DNA of 61,518 nt from Virgibacillus halodenitrificans JCM 12304. Its GTDB lineage: Bacteria; Bacillota; Bacilli; Bacillales; Amphibacillaceae. A program made the position numbers and the translations under genes. The notes under the pieces were generated by a model. That model did not search any database. It saw only the letters and a program-made list of their open reading frames with translations, and was not told the DNA's origin. Within the stretch, counting starts at the first letter, position 1; every line of letters starts with the position of its first letter. Positions 45,148 to 53,912 of the stretch are shown here, in pieces. The stretch covers positions 1-61,518 of the forward strand of contig NZ_BAZS01000026.1 of the NCBI RefSeq assembly GCF_001310895.1, in the 5' to 3' direction.

Positions 45148-46056
45148 TTACTTCCATTCAAAAGGTGTTTGCTGGTAAACATAATAATTTAACCAATTGG
45201 AGAACAATAAATGTGTATGTGCTCGCCACGTATGAGGCGGCTTTTTACTGACATCATTATTTGGATAGTAGTTTATTGGAAGATCGATTTCTAATCCTTT
45301 GTTACAGTCACGTTCATATTCCTCAGCAAGTGTTGTTGCATCATACTCCAAATGTCCAGTAATCATAATGTGGCGTCCATCCGCTGACATAATAATAAAC
45401 GCTTCCCCATCCTCTGTAGAAGATAGTAGACGTAAATCAGGGTGTTCCCGTATGGCTTCGGTTGCAACCGTAGTATGCCGGGAATGGGGCGCTCGGACAA
45501 CTTCGTCAAAGCCCTGAACAAGTTTCTCAGTTGGATCTGTTATGTCGTGGGTGAATATGCCGAAATACTTTTTTGATAGAGCTTCTTTTTTAATGCCGTA
45601 ATGATGATATAATGCCGCCTGAGCCCCCCAGCATATATGTAAAACTGAAGTCACATGCTGCTTTGACCAATCCAGTACCTTTTGGAGTTCCTCCCAATAT
45701 GTCACCTGTTCAAATTCAAGCTGCTCAATCGGGGCACCAGTAATAATCATTCCATCAAAGCGCCGCTCTTTAATTTCATCAAAGGTACAATAAAATGTAT
45801 CCAAATGAGACTTGCTGGCATTTTTAGATTCATGTGTAGCCATTCGCAAAAATGTAATATTTACTTGTAGTGGCGTATTTCCCAGTAACCTTAATAGCTG
45901 AAGCTCTGTTTTTTCCTTTTGCGGCATTAGGTTCAAAATTACTATATTTAATGGGCGAATGTCCTGTGTTCTCGCTCTGTCTTCATCCATCACAAATATT
46001 TTTTCCTGTTTCAATGCTTCGCCGGCAGGCAATTCTTTCGGAATATTAATTGGCAA
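45148..46056 (-). CDS. metA: Homoserine O-acetyltransferase, MetA type
   Basis: 302 residues, TTG start with GGAAG upstream. Catalytic Cys142 ('[16 protein letters not shown]'), His235 and Glu237 ('ITGHLEYD') are all present. Position 111, in 'GAPIEQL', is Glu; in characterised MetA proteins Glu111 selects acetyl-CoA and Gly111 selects succinyl-CoA, so acetylation of homoserine is predicted. It is the first committed step of methionine synthesis. The long leader (46057-46330) shows no confident S-box or T-box. Confidence 0.95.
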   Translation of the reverse strand: MPINIPKELPAGEALKQEKIFVMDEDRARTQDIRPLNIVILNLMPQKEKTELQLLRLLGNTPLQVNITFLRMATHESKNASKSHLDTFYCTFDEIKERRFDGMIITGAPIEQLEFEQVTYWEELQKVLDWSKQHVTSVLHICWGAQAALYHHYGIKKEALSKKYFGIFTHDITDPTEKLVQGFDEVVRAPHSRHTTVATEAIREHPDLRLLSSTEDGEAFIIMSADGRHIMITGHLEYDATTLAEEYERDCNKGLEIDLPINYYPNNDVSKKPPHTWRAHTHLLFSNWLNYYVYQQTPFEWK

Positions 46057-46359
46057 TAGTATCTCTTCCTTTTTGTGTTTTCTGATAATTTACCTTATTA
46101 TAAAGTTTCAAGGTAATTTCAGCAACCCAATTGTATATCTTATTGTTGCCTTCTATACTGAGTCTCTAAATTGAAAAGCTGTAACAGTCCCTCTTTTGGA
46201 TTCTGCTACCTTCTTTTTGCATTTTTTCTATAGGATAAACGGAGTTAATAAGAAGATGCACATAATCCTCTACCAGTTGAGCGTTGTACGAGTATATCAT
46301 TCTAACTTTTGTTAAACTAAATATATTGTAAATTGGAAAAGAAGGCGTTGATAAAGCTT

Positions 46360-47586
46360 ATGAGAATATGGAAAAAATATAAGGATTCCTCCTTTGTATT
46401 AAAAATGGCCATTGGTTTTCTTGCTGGTGCCCTTGTTGGAATTCTTTTTGGTAAAGATGCGTCTATTATTAGTCCGCTTGGTACGTTATTAATTCATCTG
46501 TTAAGTTTAATTGCCATACCTGTTATTTTTCTAACGGTTGTACTGGCTGTGAATCAAATGAATATTAAGCAGCTGGGCAAAATTGGCGGCAAGCTTATTT
46601 CTTACTATATGATGACTACTGCCGCCGCTGTACTTATCGGTTTGGCACTTGCTTTGTTTTTCCGACCAGGCGCGAATCTGACCTTACCTAATGCCGATGT
46701 AGAAAAACCGGAGACGCCCCATATATCTGATGTGATTCTGGGAATAGTCCCAGAGAATATATTTCAGGCGTTTACTGCCGGTGATCTTATGTCCATTTTA
46801 TTTTTAGCTATTATTATAGGTATGGGAATATCCACGATGAAATTTTCTACTGAGGAAAAGATGCGTAATTATGGAGAAATGTTGGATACATTTTTCAATG
46901 CATTGAATGAGCTATTCTTTAAAATCTTGAAAGGTGTGCTATTATATGCACCGATTGGTATATTTGCAATAAGTGCACAGGCTTTTGGCAGCCAAGGATG
47001 GAGTACGCTAGCTTCCCTTCTCAAGTTAGCCGGAGTATTTTATCTCGGTATTCTCATTCTCTGGGTAGTCGTTTATGCAGGTTTCCTTAAAATCTCAAAG
47101 ACTCCTGTATTTCCTTTCTTCAAGAACACGAAAGAAGCTTACACGACAGCTTTTTTCACATCAAGTAGTATTGCTTCCTTACCTGTAGCGATTGATGCAG
47201 CTAAAAAGGCTGGGATATCAGAGCGCACGGCTAATTTCGCTCTGCCTTTGGGAGCAGTTTTCAACTCAGATGGTGGTGCGTTACGCATGGGGATCTCCCT
47301 TGTATTTGCAGCCAACATTACGAATCTCAGTTTATCACCAACGGATTTCTTCGTTATTGTTCTAATTGGTACGCTACTATCTATTGGAACTGCAGGTGTG
47401 CCAGCAGCAGGGCTTGTTACATTGTCTGCCGTATTAAGTATGTTTGGTCTTCCTCTGGAGATAGTTGCACTCATTGCTGGTGTTGATGCACTCATTGGCA
47501 TGGGAGGAACCGCTTCGAATGTGTTAGGTGATATCGTAGGCGCTGCATTTGTGGACCATACCGGAAAAGAAAAAACAGCAACGTAA
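46360..47586 (+). CDS. Dicarboxylate/amino acid:cation symporter (DAACS/GltP family)
   Basis: 408 residues from the ATG at 46360; an upstream TTG in frame at 46333 lacks a site. Eight helices and the re-entrant-loop motifs are present: 'FFTSSSIASLPVAIDAAKKA' (serine-rich HP1), 'LPLGAVFNSDGGALRMGISL', 'GTAGVPAAGLVTLSAVLSMF' (HP2), and 'GVDALIGMGGTASNVLGDIV'. The family imports glutamate, aspartate or C4-dicarboxylates with H+ or Na+. The canonical NMDGT of helix 7 is 'NSDGG' here, so the substrate may differ. Monocistronic. Confidence 0.92.
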   Translation: MRIWKKYKDSSFVLKMAIGFLAGALVGILFGKDASIISPLGTLLIHLLSLIAIPVIFLTVVLAVNQMNIKQLGKIGGKLISYYMMTTAAAVLIGLALALFFRPGANLTLPNADVEKPETPHISDVILGIVPENIFQAFTAGDLMSILFLAIIIGMGISTMKFSTEEKMRNYGEMLDTFFNALNELFFKILKGVLLYAPIGIFAISAQAFGSQGWSTLASLLKLAGVFYLGILILWVVVYAGFLKISKTPVFPFFKNTKEAYTTAFFTSSSIASLPVAIDAAKKAGISERTANFALPLGAVFNSDGGALRMGISLVFAANITNLSLSPTDFFVIVLIGTLLSIGTAGVPAAGLVTLSAVLSMFGLPLEIVALIAGVDALIGMGGTASNVLGDIVGAAFVDHTGKEKTAT

Positions 47587-47690
47587 ATCAGATTTATTGC
47601 ACGTTGGGGTGGAAAACTTTATCTCGTGCATTCATAGTAGGAATGATAATAGGAATGCTGCAAACTAATGATTATCCTAATTTAAGGAAA

Positions 47691-47975
47691 TGGATAAACT
47701 CAGTGATTTCCGCTGCAGGGGGACGCTTTCCACTTGACTTTTTTAAATAAGATATTGCAAGGGTATCTTGCTTGTACTTGACGATGTTAAGCGAGCGTTT
47801 TCACTAAATACTAAAGTTATATATTGCTACAAAGCAAAAACTAAGCGGAGGAAAATACGGAGACTTCTGGGGGAGATGAGGCATAGGTGAGACCCCGGAA
47901 TGCGTTAGCATGAGGAGGCTCATCAGCCGCCCCCGAAAAGCGCAGTGTTTTCCGTAGCGGTGGTGTAACCAGATT
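47691..47975 (+). repeat. Composite dispersed element A+B, copy 3
   Basis: Part A 47691-47740 ('agtgatttccgctgcaggg', 'ggacgctttcca'); part B 47842-47975. The block 47852-47950 is essentially identical to 4443-4540 over about 98 bp, although the copies are 43 kb apart. The 5' and 3' edges of part B carry inverted TACGGA / TCCGTA. It occupies most of the 534-bp gap 47587-48120; the rest is AT-rich. Confidence 0.82.
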
Positions 47976-48081
47976 AATATTTTAGTAATCTTTCAAGCAA
48001 CAAAGCTTTTCAAAGTTACTTCGCAGTGTATATGTTTTACAAATCATTGATTTTTCCAACATACAGACCCATAAATTAAGC

Positions 48082-48116
48082 AAAAAAGCTCTTTCTAGGC
48101 AGAAAGAGCTTTTTTA
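48082..48116. terminator. Terminator of dapA
   Basis: 15-bp perfect stem aaaaagctctttct / agaaagagcttttt with T-runs on both sides. Confidence 0.92.
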
Positions 48117-48120
48117 CTGT

Positions 48121-49022
48121 TTAATATCCAATTACATCATTATTTTTAACTAATAAAGGCTGTAGCACGTGGTGAAGAGCTACTCTTTCTTCCTGATTTA
48201 GTGGAATCATCGGTAAGCGTACATGTTTTTCTTGGAGAATGCCAAGCATGCTTAATGCTTCCTTCACTGGAGATGGGCTTGGTGCGGCAAATAAAGCTTC
48301 ATCATTGGAAGAAGCTCACGATGCATTTCTGCCGCTCCTTTGACATTGCCTTGTGTAAAAGCCTGGACCATATCTTGCATTTCATTCCCTAGAATATGGG
48401 ATGCAACGGAAACAACGCCATTGCCTCCTACAGACATGACAGGAAGTGTCATCCCATCGTCTCCACTGTAAACGGTAAAGGAATCGGCTGTGCGCTTGAT
48501 TATTTCTGACACAGCATCCAAGTCACCACTTGCTTCTTTTACTGATACAATATTATCTATATCCGAAAGCCGGACGATTGTTTCAACAGACATGCTGACA
48601 ACACTTCGACCTGGTATATTATAAAGCATTACCGGCAAGGAAGTATTTTCAGCAATTGCTTTAAAATGCTGATAAAGTCCTTCTTGTGACGGTTTATTGT
48701 AATATGGACTTACTAGCATGATGGCATCCACACCAGTTGCCTCTGCTTGTTTCGTAAGCTCAATAGAGCCATAGGTATTATTTGAGCCTGTACCTGCAAT
48801 TACTGACACTCTCCCGTCCACAACCTCACTAACGAATGAAAACAAGCGTATTTTCTCCTCATTAGTTAACGTTGGCGACTCACCTGTAGTGCCTGCTACT
48901 ACTAATCCATCTGAACCATTTGCAATTAAATGATTGACCAGCTTTCTTGTAGCTTCAAAATCAATTTCTCCCTGAGGAGTGAATGGGGTTACCATTGCAG
49001 TCAATACCTGACCAAAATTCAT
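48121..49022 (-). pseudogene. dapA: 4-hydroxy-tetrahydrodipicolinate synthase DapA, frameshifted near the 3' end
   Basis: Condenses pyruvate and aspartate semialdehyde in lysine, diaminopimelate and dipicolinate synthesis. Family motifs: 'GTTGESPTLTNEEK', 'YYNKPSQEGLYQHF', Tyr in 'PVMLYNIPGRS' and the Schiff-base Lys in 'NIVSVKEASGD'. The frame breaks at about 48310 ('atgatgaagct' on the minus strand); one A restores 'MMKALFAAPSPSPVKEALSM' and a normal C-terminus to the stop at 48121. ATG at 49022 preferred. A lysine riboswitch lies in the leader. Confidence 0.94.
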
Positions 49023-49082
49023 GATCCTCACACCCTTTTCTATTATTAATTGCAGAGGTGTTTAGAGCTATTAATCATCAGC

Positions 49083-49113
49083 AAAAAACAGCAACGAAGG
49101 GTCGCTGCTGTTA
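49083..49113 (-). terminator. Riboswitch-controlled terminator of dapA
   Basis: Stem aacagcaacg / cgctgctgtt followed on the minus strand by a run of T, between the L-box and the dapA start. When the aptamer binds lysine this hairpin would form and stop transcription. Confidence 0.88.
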
Positions 49114-49142
49114 GAAACATATTCGATGATTGTTTCCTTTAC

Positions 49143-49310
49143 GATAGCCCTCCATATAGTCACCTATATGACAGTCCTGTATTTATTCAATACAGACCCA
49201 GCCTTAAGATATATGAGCTTCTTAAAGCTTCGGCAAATTCCCCTTTCCACAATGTTCACAGGAACCCATTTTCCTCCGATTGTGTACTGATGTTATTTGC
49301 ACCTCTATCC
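49143..49310 (-). ncRNA. Lysine riboswitch (L-box) controlling dapA
   Basis: On the minus strand the conserved L-box pieces occur in order: P1 'gatagaggtgc' (49299-49309), 'ggaaaggggaatttgccgaag', 'taaggctgggtctgt', 'acaggactgtcat' and the closing 'tggagggctatc' (49143-49154). P1 pairs gatag with ctatc. Such aptamers bind lysine and repress lysine-pathway genes, fitting dapA downstream. Confidence 0.95.
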
Positions 49311-49402
49311 CCAAATCGATTATATAGAAATGGGAAATTATTTAATTGCCTTAACTATAGCAGAAAATGCCAAGGTCCGCAATTATAATTTATATACCCC
49401 TT

Positions 49403-50749
49403 TTAACCGATAATGACACGTTCTTTTGGATTATCATAGGATACATCTCTATTTCTCCGATTAAATAATAAAATAAATGACAGAATTCCTATTCTTCCAA
49501 TGAACATAAGCGAAATGATTATAAGCTTTCCGACTGTGCTTAAATCAGCCGTAATCCCCATGGAGAGACCGGTTGTACCGAATGCAGAACATACTTCGAA
49601 CAGGATCTGCAGTGTAGTAAATGGCTCAATTGCAGATAAAATAACAGTCGCCGAAAAACAAATAAGGATGGCTAATAACGTGACAATTACTGATTTTCGC
49701 TCATCCTCTTCATGAAGCTGCCTGCCAAAAACTCGGATCTTTTTATGCCCTCTGGCAAAGGAGATCAGCATAAGTATATTAACTGCAAAGGTTGTTGTTC
49801 TTACTCCACCTCCTACAGAACTTGGCGAGGCCCCGATAAACATTAATAAACAAATAATCAGTAATGTAGCTTCAGAAAACTGACTTACATCCATCGTTGC
49901 CAGTCCACCGTTTCTAGTTGTGGCAGATTGAAAAAACGCATAGAAAAAGGATTCATGCCAGCTCTTGCCAGACAAAAAATGATTTGCTTCAAATACCAGA
50001 ATAGCCAGGGTTCCAAATACCATTAAAGAAAAAAACGTGATAACCGTCAGTTTTGTATATAAAGAGAAGTGATGTCTCATTTTCTTTTTATCCAGAATAT
50101 AACTTTTTAGTTCAATTAACACCGGAAAACCAATAGCTCCTAAAGTTAATAAAAGAATAGTCACAAACTGAACAAAGTAATCATTAGCGAATGGAATTAA
50201 AGAATCCCCCGTTATATCAAAACCGGCATTCGTCGTAGCACTAACAGATGCAAACAAACCTTGCAAGTATGCTTCCTGCCATGTCGGGAAGTAATTTAAA
50301 AAATACGTTCCAAGAATTAGTGCGCCAAAAAATTCAATAAGAAGAATAATGCCTAAAATCTGTTTCATTAATGTGACAAGTCCGGATAAGTTCGTTTGAT
50401 TTTGATCTGTCATAATTAATTGTCTTTCTTTTAAACCAATCCGCTTCCGCAATAGTAACCAAATAAACGTCCCAAGGGTCATAATTCCGATACCGCCAAA
50501 TTGAAGAACAAACATTAATATAAATATCCCTGTAGTACTAAATGTATCTACAATAGGTACAACAGATAAACCAGTAACACTTACAGCACTTGCTGCAGTA
50601 AAAACAACATCGACAAAGCTCCAACTCACACCAGGCTTAAGCGCAATTGGTAAGCTTAATAAAATAGTTGATACAATGACTGCTAATAGATAGAATGATA
50701 CGATAAGCTGTGCTGGTTTTAAATGCAGCTTGTTTAGAAATTTGACCAA
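49403..50749 (-). CDS. KtrB/TrkH-family potassium uptake channel subunit
   Basis: 448 residues from the TTG at 50749, which starts 'VKFLNKLHLKPAQLIVSFY' like KtrB and has GGAGGAG 11 bases upstream; the frame stays open to 50830 without a better site. Four M1-P-M2 repeats with selectivity-filter turns 'SVTGLSV', 'TNAGFD', 'TRNGGLA' and 'FGTTGLS'. It forms the membrane channel of a Ktr system; a regulatory KtrA/C partner is not in the window. Confidence 0.92.
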   Translation of the reverse strand: MVKFLNKLHLKPAQLIVSFYLLAVIVSTILLSLPIALKPGVSWSFVDVVFTAASAVSVTGLSVVPIVDTFSTTGIFILMFVLQFGGIGIMTLGTFIWLLLRKRIGLKERQLIMTDQNQTNLSGLVTLMKQILGIILLIEFFGALILGTYFLNYFPTWQEAYLQGLFASVSATTNAGFDITGDSLIPFANDYFVQFVTILLLTLGAIGFPVLIELKSYILDKKKMRHHFSLYTKLTVITFFSLMVFGTLAILVFEANHFLSGKSWHESFFYAFFQSATTRNGGLATMDVSQFSEATLLIICLLMFIGASPSSVGGGVRTTTFAVNILMLISFARGHKKIRVFGRQLHEEDERKSVIVTLLAILICFSATVILSAIEPFTTLQILFEVCSAFGTTGLSMGITADLSTVGKLIIISLMFIGRIGILSFILLFNRRNRDVSYDNPKERVIIG

Positions 50750-50866
50750 ATAAAACCCATCTCCTCCATAAATGGAATGATGACTTATTATACTGCTATA
50801 AGACTTCCTTTTCCAGTGTTTCTTTGCCAATTAAATAAAGAATACTTACTTGTAATTTAAAATTCT

Positions 50867-51784
50867 TCACTTTAACAACTCTGCTAAGAATTCACTAAAC
50901 CAAATTGTACATTGATACGTTTGCTTCCACTCAGGTACGCCGTCCTCTTGGGCCCAACATGCGTAGAGGGTAGATAGCGCCACTGCTGCTTTTAACAGCC
51001 GCTTCTCCTCCAGTTGAAGAAGCTCACTTAATCTTTTTACCCTATATCGCAACACATATCTCTGATTTGACTTCCCTTCCAATTTATTAATCAGAAACGA
51101 CACTGTATCATAATACTCATCTCCAATAACTCCCTTTGGATCAATGGCCAGCCACCCTTTATGCATTGAATATAAAATATTTTCATGATGTAAATCACCA
51201 TGTAGCAATGCTGCTCCTTTCGTCGTTTGGTTTATCTCTTCTATGTACTGTTCAGCCAGAAGTAGGTGTTCTTCCTTAATCCTATCTCCTTCTCTATAGG
51301 TTTTACGATATGTTGTAATTCCTTGAAACCAATCTGCAATGAACGGTGTTTGCTGCTTTTCCTGTCGAGGTATTGGTCTGCGAATTGCCTTCCACACGTT
51401 TACAAATTGCTCTAATTGCTCTTCTTCCGTTTCTAATGTGTCAAGCATAGTACCCGGTTGTAGCTGTTCCAGTAGCATAACCCCCTCTTCTGGTACAGCT
51501 TTTATTACACGGGCACAGCCTGTCCCATTATAAATTTGTACTGTGCGTATTTCATTAGCAAAGTCAGCATTTGGCACCCCAAGCTTCAATATATAAGGAT
51601 TCCCCTCTGTATCTGTCACGTTTAAGACATAATTGTAAGACAGATTCGTTACCGGCCCATGATTAACTAGCTTCCACTTATGTAAATAGATATCCACCCG
51701 CTTTGGTAACAGGTTTAACCACTTTTCCCCTTCCTTGCCGAACGCATTATTTATCTTTGTTTGAAATGCCTGGGGCATTTGCAT
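50867..51784 (-). CDS. Aminoglycoside phosphotransferase-like kinase (APH(6)/Hur type)
   Basis: 305 residues from the ATG at 51784 (GGAGGAG nine bases upstream). Kinase-fold motifs: 'NPYILKLGVP' (ATP Lys), catalytic loop 'ALLHGDLHHENILY' (H-x-D-x4-N) and 'LAIDPKGVIGDEYYD' (D-x-x-G). It resembles the streptomycin/hydroxyurea phosphotransferase family. Whether it gives resistance cannot be told from sequence; many chromosomal members phosphorylate unknown metabolites. Confidence 0.88.
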   Translation of the reverse strand: MQMPQAFQTKINNAFGKEGEKWLNLLPKRVDIYLHKWKLVNHGPVTNLSYNYVLNVTDTEGNPYILKLGVPNADFANEIRTVQIYNGTGCARVIKAVPEEGVMLLEQLQPGTMLDTLETEEEQLEQFVNVWKAIRRPIPRQEKQQTPFIADWFQGITTYRKTYREGDRIKEEHLLLAEQYIEEINQTTKGAALLHGDLHHENILYSMHKGWLAIDPKGVIGDEYYDTVSFLINKLEGKSNQRYVLRYRVKRLSELLQLEEKRLLKAAVALSTLYACWAQEDGVPEWKQTYQCTIWFSEFLAELLK

Positions 51785-51933
51785 GTTTCTATTCTCCTCC
51801 ACCCAAAATCCGTTTTACTTTACTCTAAACGATATTGACACATATGGAAAGCGCATACTTTTGTTTATCGCATTAGTCTTTAGGCAATGGATATACTAAA
51901 TAAATAATTCATTGAATTAGAAAGGGTTATTTT

Positions 51934-53511
51934 ATGCAAGATTTGGATTTACACCATGTATTTGAACTTGGCCTGATTATGATTATGATCGCAGCAGGCA
52001 TTACTGCTATTGCTAAAAAATTCAAGAAACCATACCCTATTGCACTTGTTATTGTAGGAGCCATCATCGGATTATCAGATATCACCGTTTTAAAACCATT
52101 AAAGGACTTCATTACAGAAGGAGAAGTGTTTAATTTTGTTATCATCACATTGTTTCTACCTGCTTTACTAGGTGAAGCTGCATTAAAGCTTCCCTTTTCT
52201 CATTTGAATGAAAACAAGGCACCAATACTAACGTTAGCATTTGGAGGGACATTCTTATCCTTTCTCATTATTGGCTTTTTATCAATGGGCTTATTGGACT
52301 TCCCAATCGCAGCCGCTTTCGTATTTGCGGCAATTATGAGTGCGACTGATCCTGTCAGTGTCCTCTCCATTTTCAAAGGCCTTGGAGTAAACAAAAAGCT
52401 GGCAACCATCATTGAAGGTGAAAGTTTGTTTAATGACGGTCTGGCTGTTGTTTTATTCAATATTTCTGCCTTTTCCCTCATTACCTATCTTGATTTGGGT
52501 CTGGAAGGCGCAGGTCTTGGTGTATGGGAGTTTATTAAAGTAATCTCCTTGGGTCTAATTATTGGTGGTGCTCTTGGATTTGGCTTTTCACGTTTAACCA
52601 GATATTTTGACGATTATCCTCTCGAAATTATTTTCAGTATTATACTTTTTTATGGAGCTTTTTTACTCGCAGAGAGTTTTCATGCTTCTGGGGTAATAGC
52701 GGTAGTTGTCGCTGCACTTGTATTCGGAAACTACGGTGGAAAGATTGGTATGAGTCCGACCACGAAATTGAATATAAATAATTTTTGGGATGTTACTGCA
52801 TTGCTTGCTAATTCCCTTGTATTTCTCATGGTTGGATTGGAAATAACCAGGATAGATGTACATGATAAATGGGGGTTAATTTCCCTGGCCATACTTATTG
52901 TCTTTATTGCCAGAAGCCTAGCTGTATACACCAGTTTGTTATTTATCAAAAATATCCCCACTTCCTGGAAGCATATTTTTAACTGGGGCGGATTAAAGGG
53001 GTCTCTTTCTATTGCGCTAGTTCTAAGCCTCCCTAGAGACTTTCCCGGACGTGAAGATATATTAATTGTGGCATTCAGTGTTGTTCTATTCTCTCTTGTC
53101 ATCCAAGGTCTTACTATTAAAGGACTGTTATCTTGGCTCGGAATTAGCCGTAAGCGTGAGGGCCATGAAGAGTATGAGGAGATTATTGCACATTCTCATC
53201 AATATGAAGCTGCTATCCAAGAAATAAACAAGGTAAAGAAAAATTTATTTATCGCTGAGCCCGTATCCGCTGAGATTGTTCATGCATATAAAGAAAAATT
53301 GGATAAGCTCCATGAAGAAATGCATCAGCTCCTGGAAAAATATCCAAACTTAAAACAGGAACAGCAAATTGTCTTAAGAAAATATGCGCTATATGCTCAA
53401 CATGAAGCGGTTGAATTACTTGAAACAAATGATGTGATTTCAAGTGAAATTGCAGAAAAGGAGAAAGAAGCAGTAACGGAAAAATTAGTGGAATTGGAAG
53501 AGGAGGATTAA
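51934..53511 (+). CDS. CPA1-type monovalent cation/proton antiporter
   Basis: 525 residues. Twelve or so helices (about 10-405), with 'GESLFNDGLAVVLFNISAFS' (the N-D pair of CPA1 exchangers), 'FVFAAIMSATDPVSVLSIFK' and 'NWGGLKGSLSIALVLSLPRD'. The C-terminal 100 residues are a charged cytoplasmic helical tail. NhaP-type; exports Na+ or K+ in exchange for H+, useful in a halotolerant or alkaliphilic cell. GAAAGGG site before ATG. Alone. Confidence 0.93.
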   Translation: MQDLDLHHVFELGLIMIMIAAGITAIAKKFKKPYPIALVIVGAIIGLSDITVLKPLKDFITEGEVFNFVIITLFLPALLGEAALKLPFSHLNENKAPILTLAFGGTFLSFLIIGFLSMGLLDFPIAAAFVFAAIMSATDPVSVLSIFKGLGVNKKLATIIEGESLFNDGLAVVLFNISAFSLITYLDLGLEGAGLGVWEFIKVISLGLIIGGALGFGFSRLTRYFDDYPLEIIFSIILFYGAFLLAESFHASGVIAVVVAALVFGNYGGKIGMSPTTKLNINNFWDVTALLANSLVFLMVGLEITRIDVHDKWGLISLAILIVFIARSLAVYTSLLFIKNIPTSWKHIFNWGGLKGSLSIALVLSLPRDFPGREDILIVAFSVVLFSLVIQGLTIKGLLSWLGISRKREGHEEYEEIIAHSHQYEAAIQEINKVKKNLFIAEPVSAEIVHAYKEKLDKLHEEMHQLLEKYPNLKQEQQIVLRKYALYAQHEAVELLETNDVISSEIAEKEKEAVTEKLVELEEED

Positions 53512-53543
53512 TTTATAGTATCGAACTCTATTATGTATGGATT

Positions 53544-53814
53544 GGAGGCTGGGACAAAAGAATTTTATACATTGAAAATCCGAACCGATTCGTACTACTA
53601 ATGAATCATGGTTTGGATTCTTTTTGTAACAAATTAGCGGAGGTAAAACGCGTAGACTCCAGTGGGAGAAAAAGCCTAGATTAGACTCCGGAGTGCGTAG
53701 CACGAGGAGGCTTAGCAGCGCCCACGGAAAGCGAAGCGTTTTTCCGGAGCGGGGTTCCCATACTTTAGATCGTTCGTCTTTATAATAGCTCTATTTAGTT
53801 ATGTCCCAGTCTCC
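53544..53814. mobile_element. MITE-like 271-bp element with terminal inverted repeats
   Basis: Bounded by GGAGGCTGGGACA (53544-53556) and TGTCCCAGTCTCC (53802-53814), a 13-bp inverted repeat with one mismatch. Inside lie a hairpin (gaaaatccgaaccgattc with a partner near 53605) and a diverged part-B repeat (53636-53755; 'cgcgtagactcc', 'gtgcgtagcacgaggaggct', 'ggaaagcgaagcgtttttcc'). No open reading frame. It accounts for most of the gap 53512-53912. Confidence 0.65.
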
Positions 53815-53816
53815 AA

Positions 53817-53863
53817 AAATAAAAATAGCGGGCAAAATCATCCGTTGATGACCTTACCCACTA
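53817..53863 (-). terminator. Terminator of the MFS transporter gene
   Basis: 17-bp stem (53826-53842 with 53847-53863) in which all four mismatches are G-U wobbles, followed on the minus strand by TTTTTATTTTT. Confidence 0.88.
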
Positions 53864-53912
53864 ATCTTAGTTTGTTTTTAATAGTATACATAGTTTTTTG
53901 CTCTAAACTTCT

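Noticed and set aside
46057-46330. S-box or T-box leader upstream of metA
   Set aside because: On the minus strand 'agagggactg' and 'ggcaac' recall the S-box, but the order, the paired stems and a terminator are missing. A small hairpin (aattacctt/aaggtaaatt) is present but not diagnostic.
50750-50866. Cyclic di-AMP (ydaO) riboswitch before the KtrB-type gene
   Set aside because: The gap to the upstream gene is far too short to hold the aptamer.
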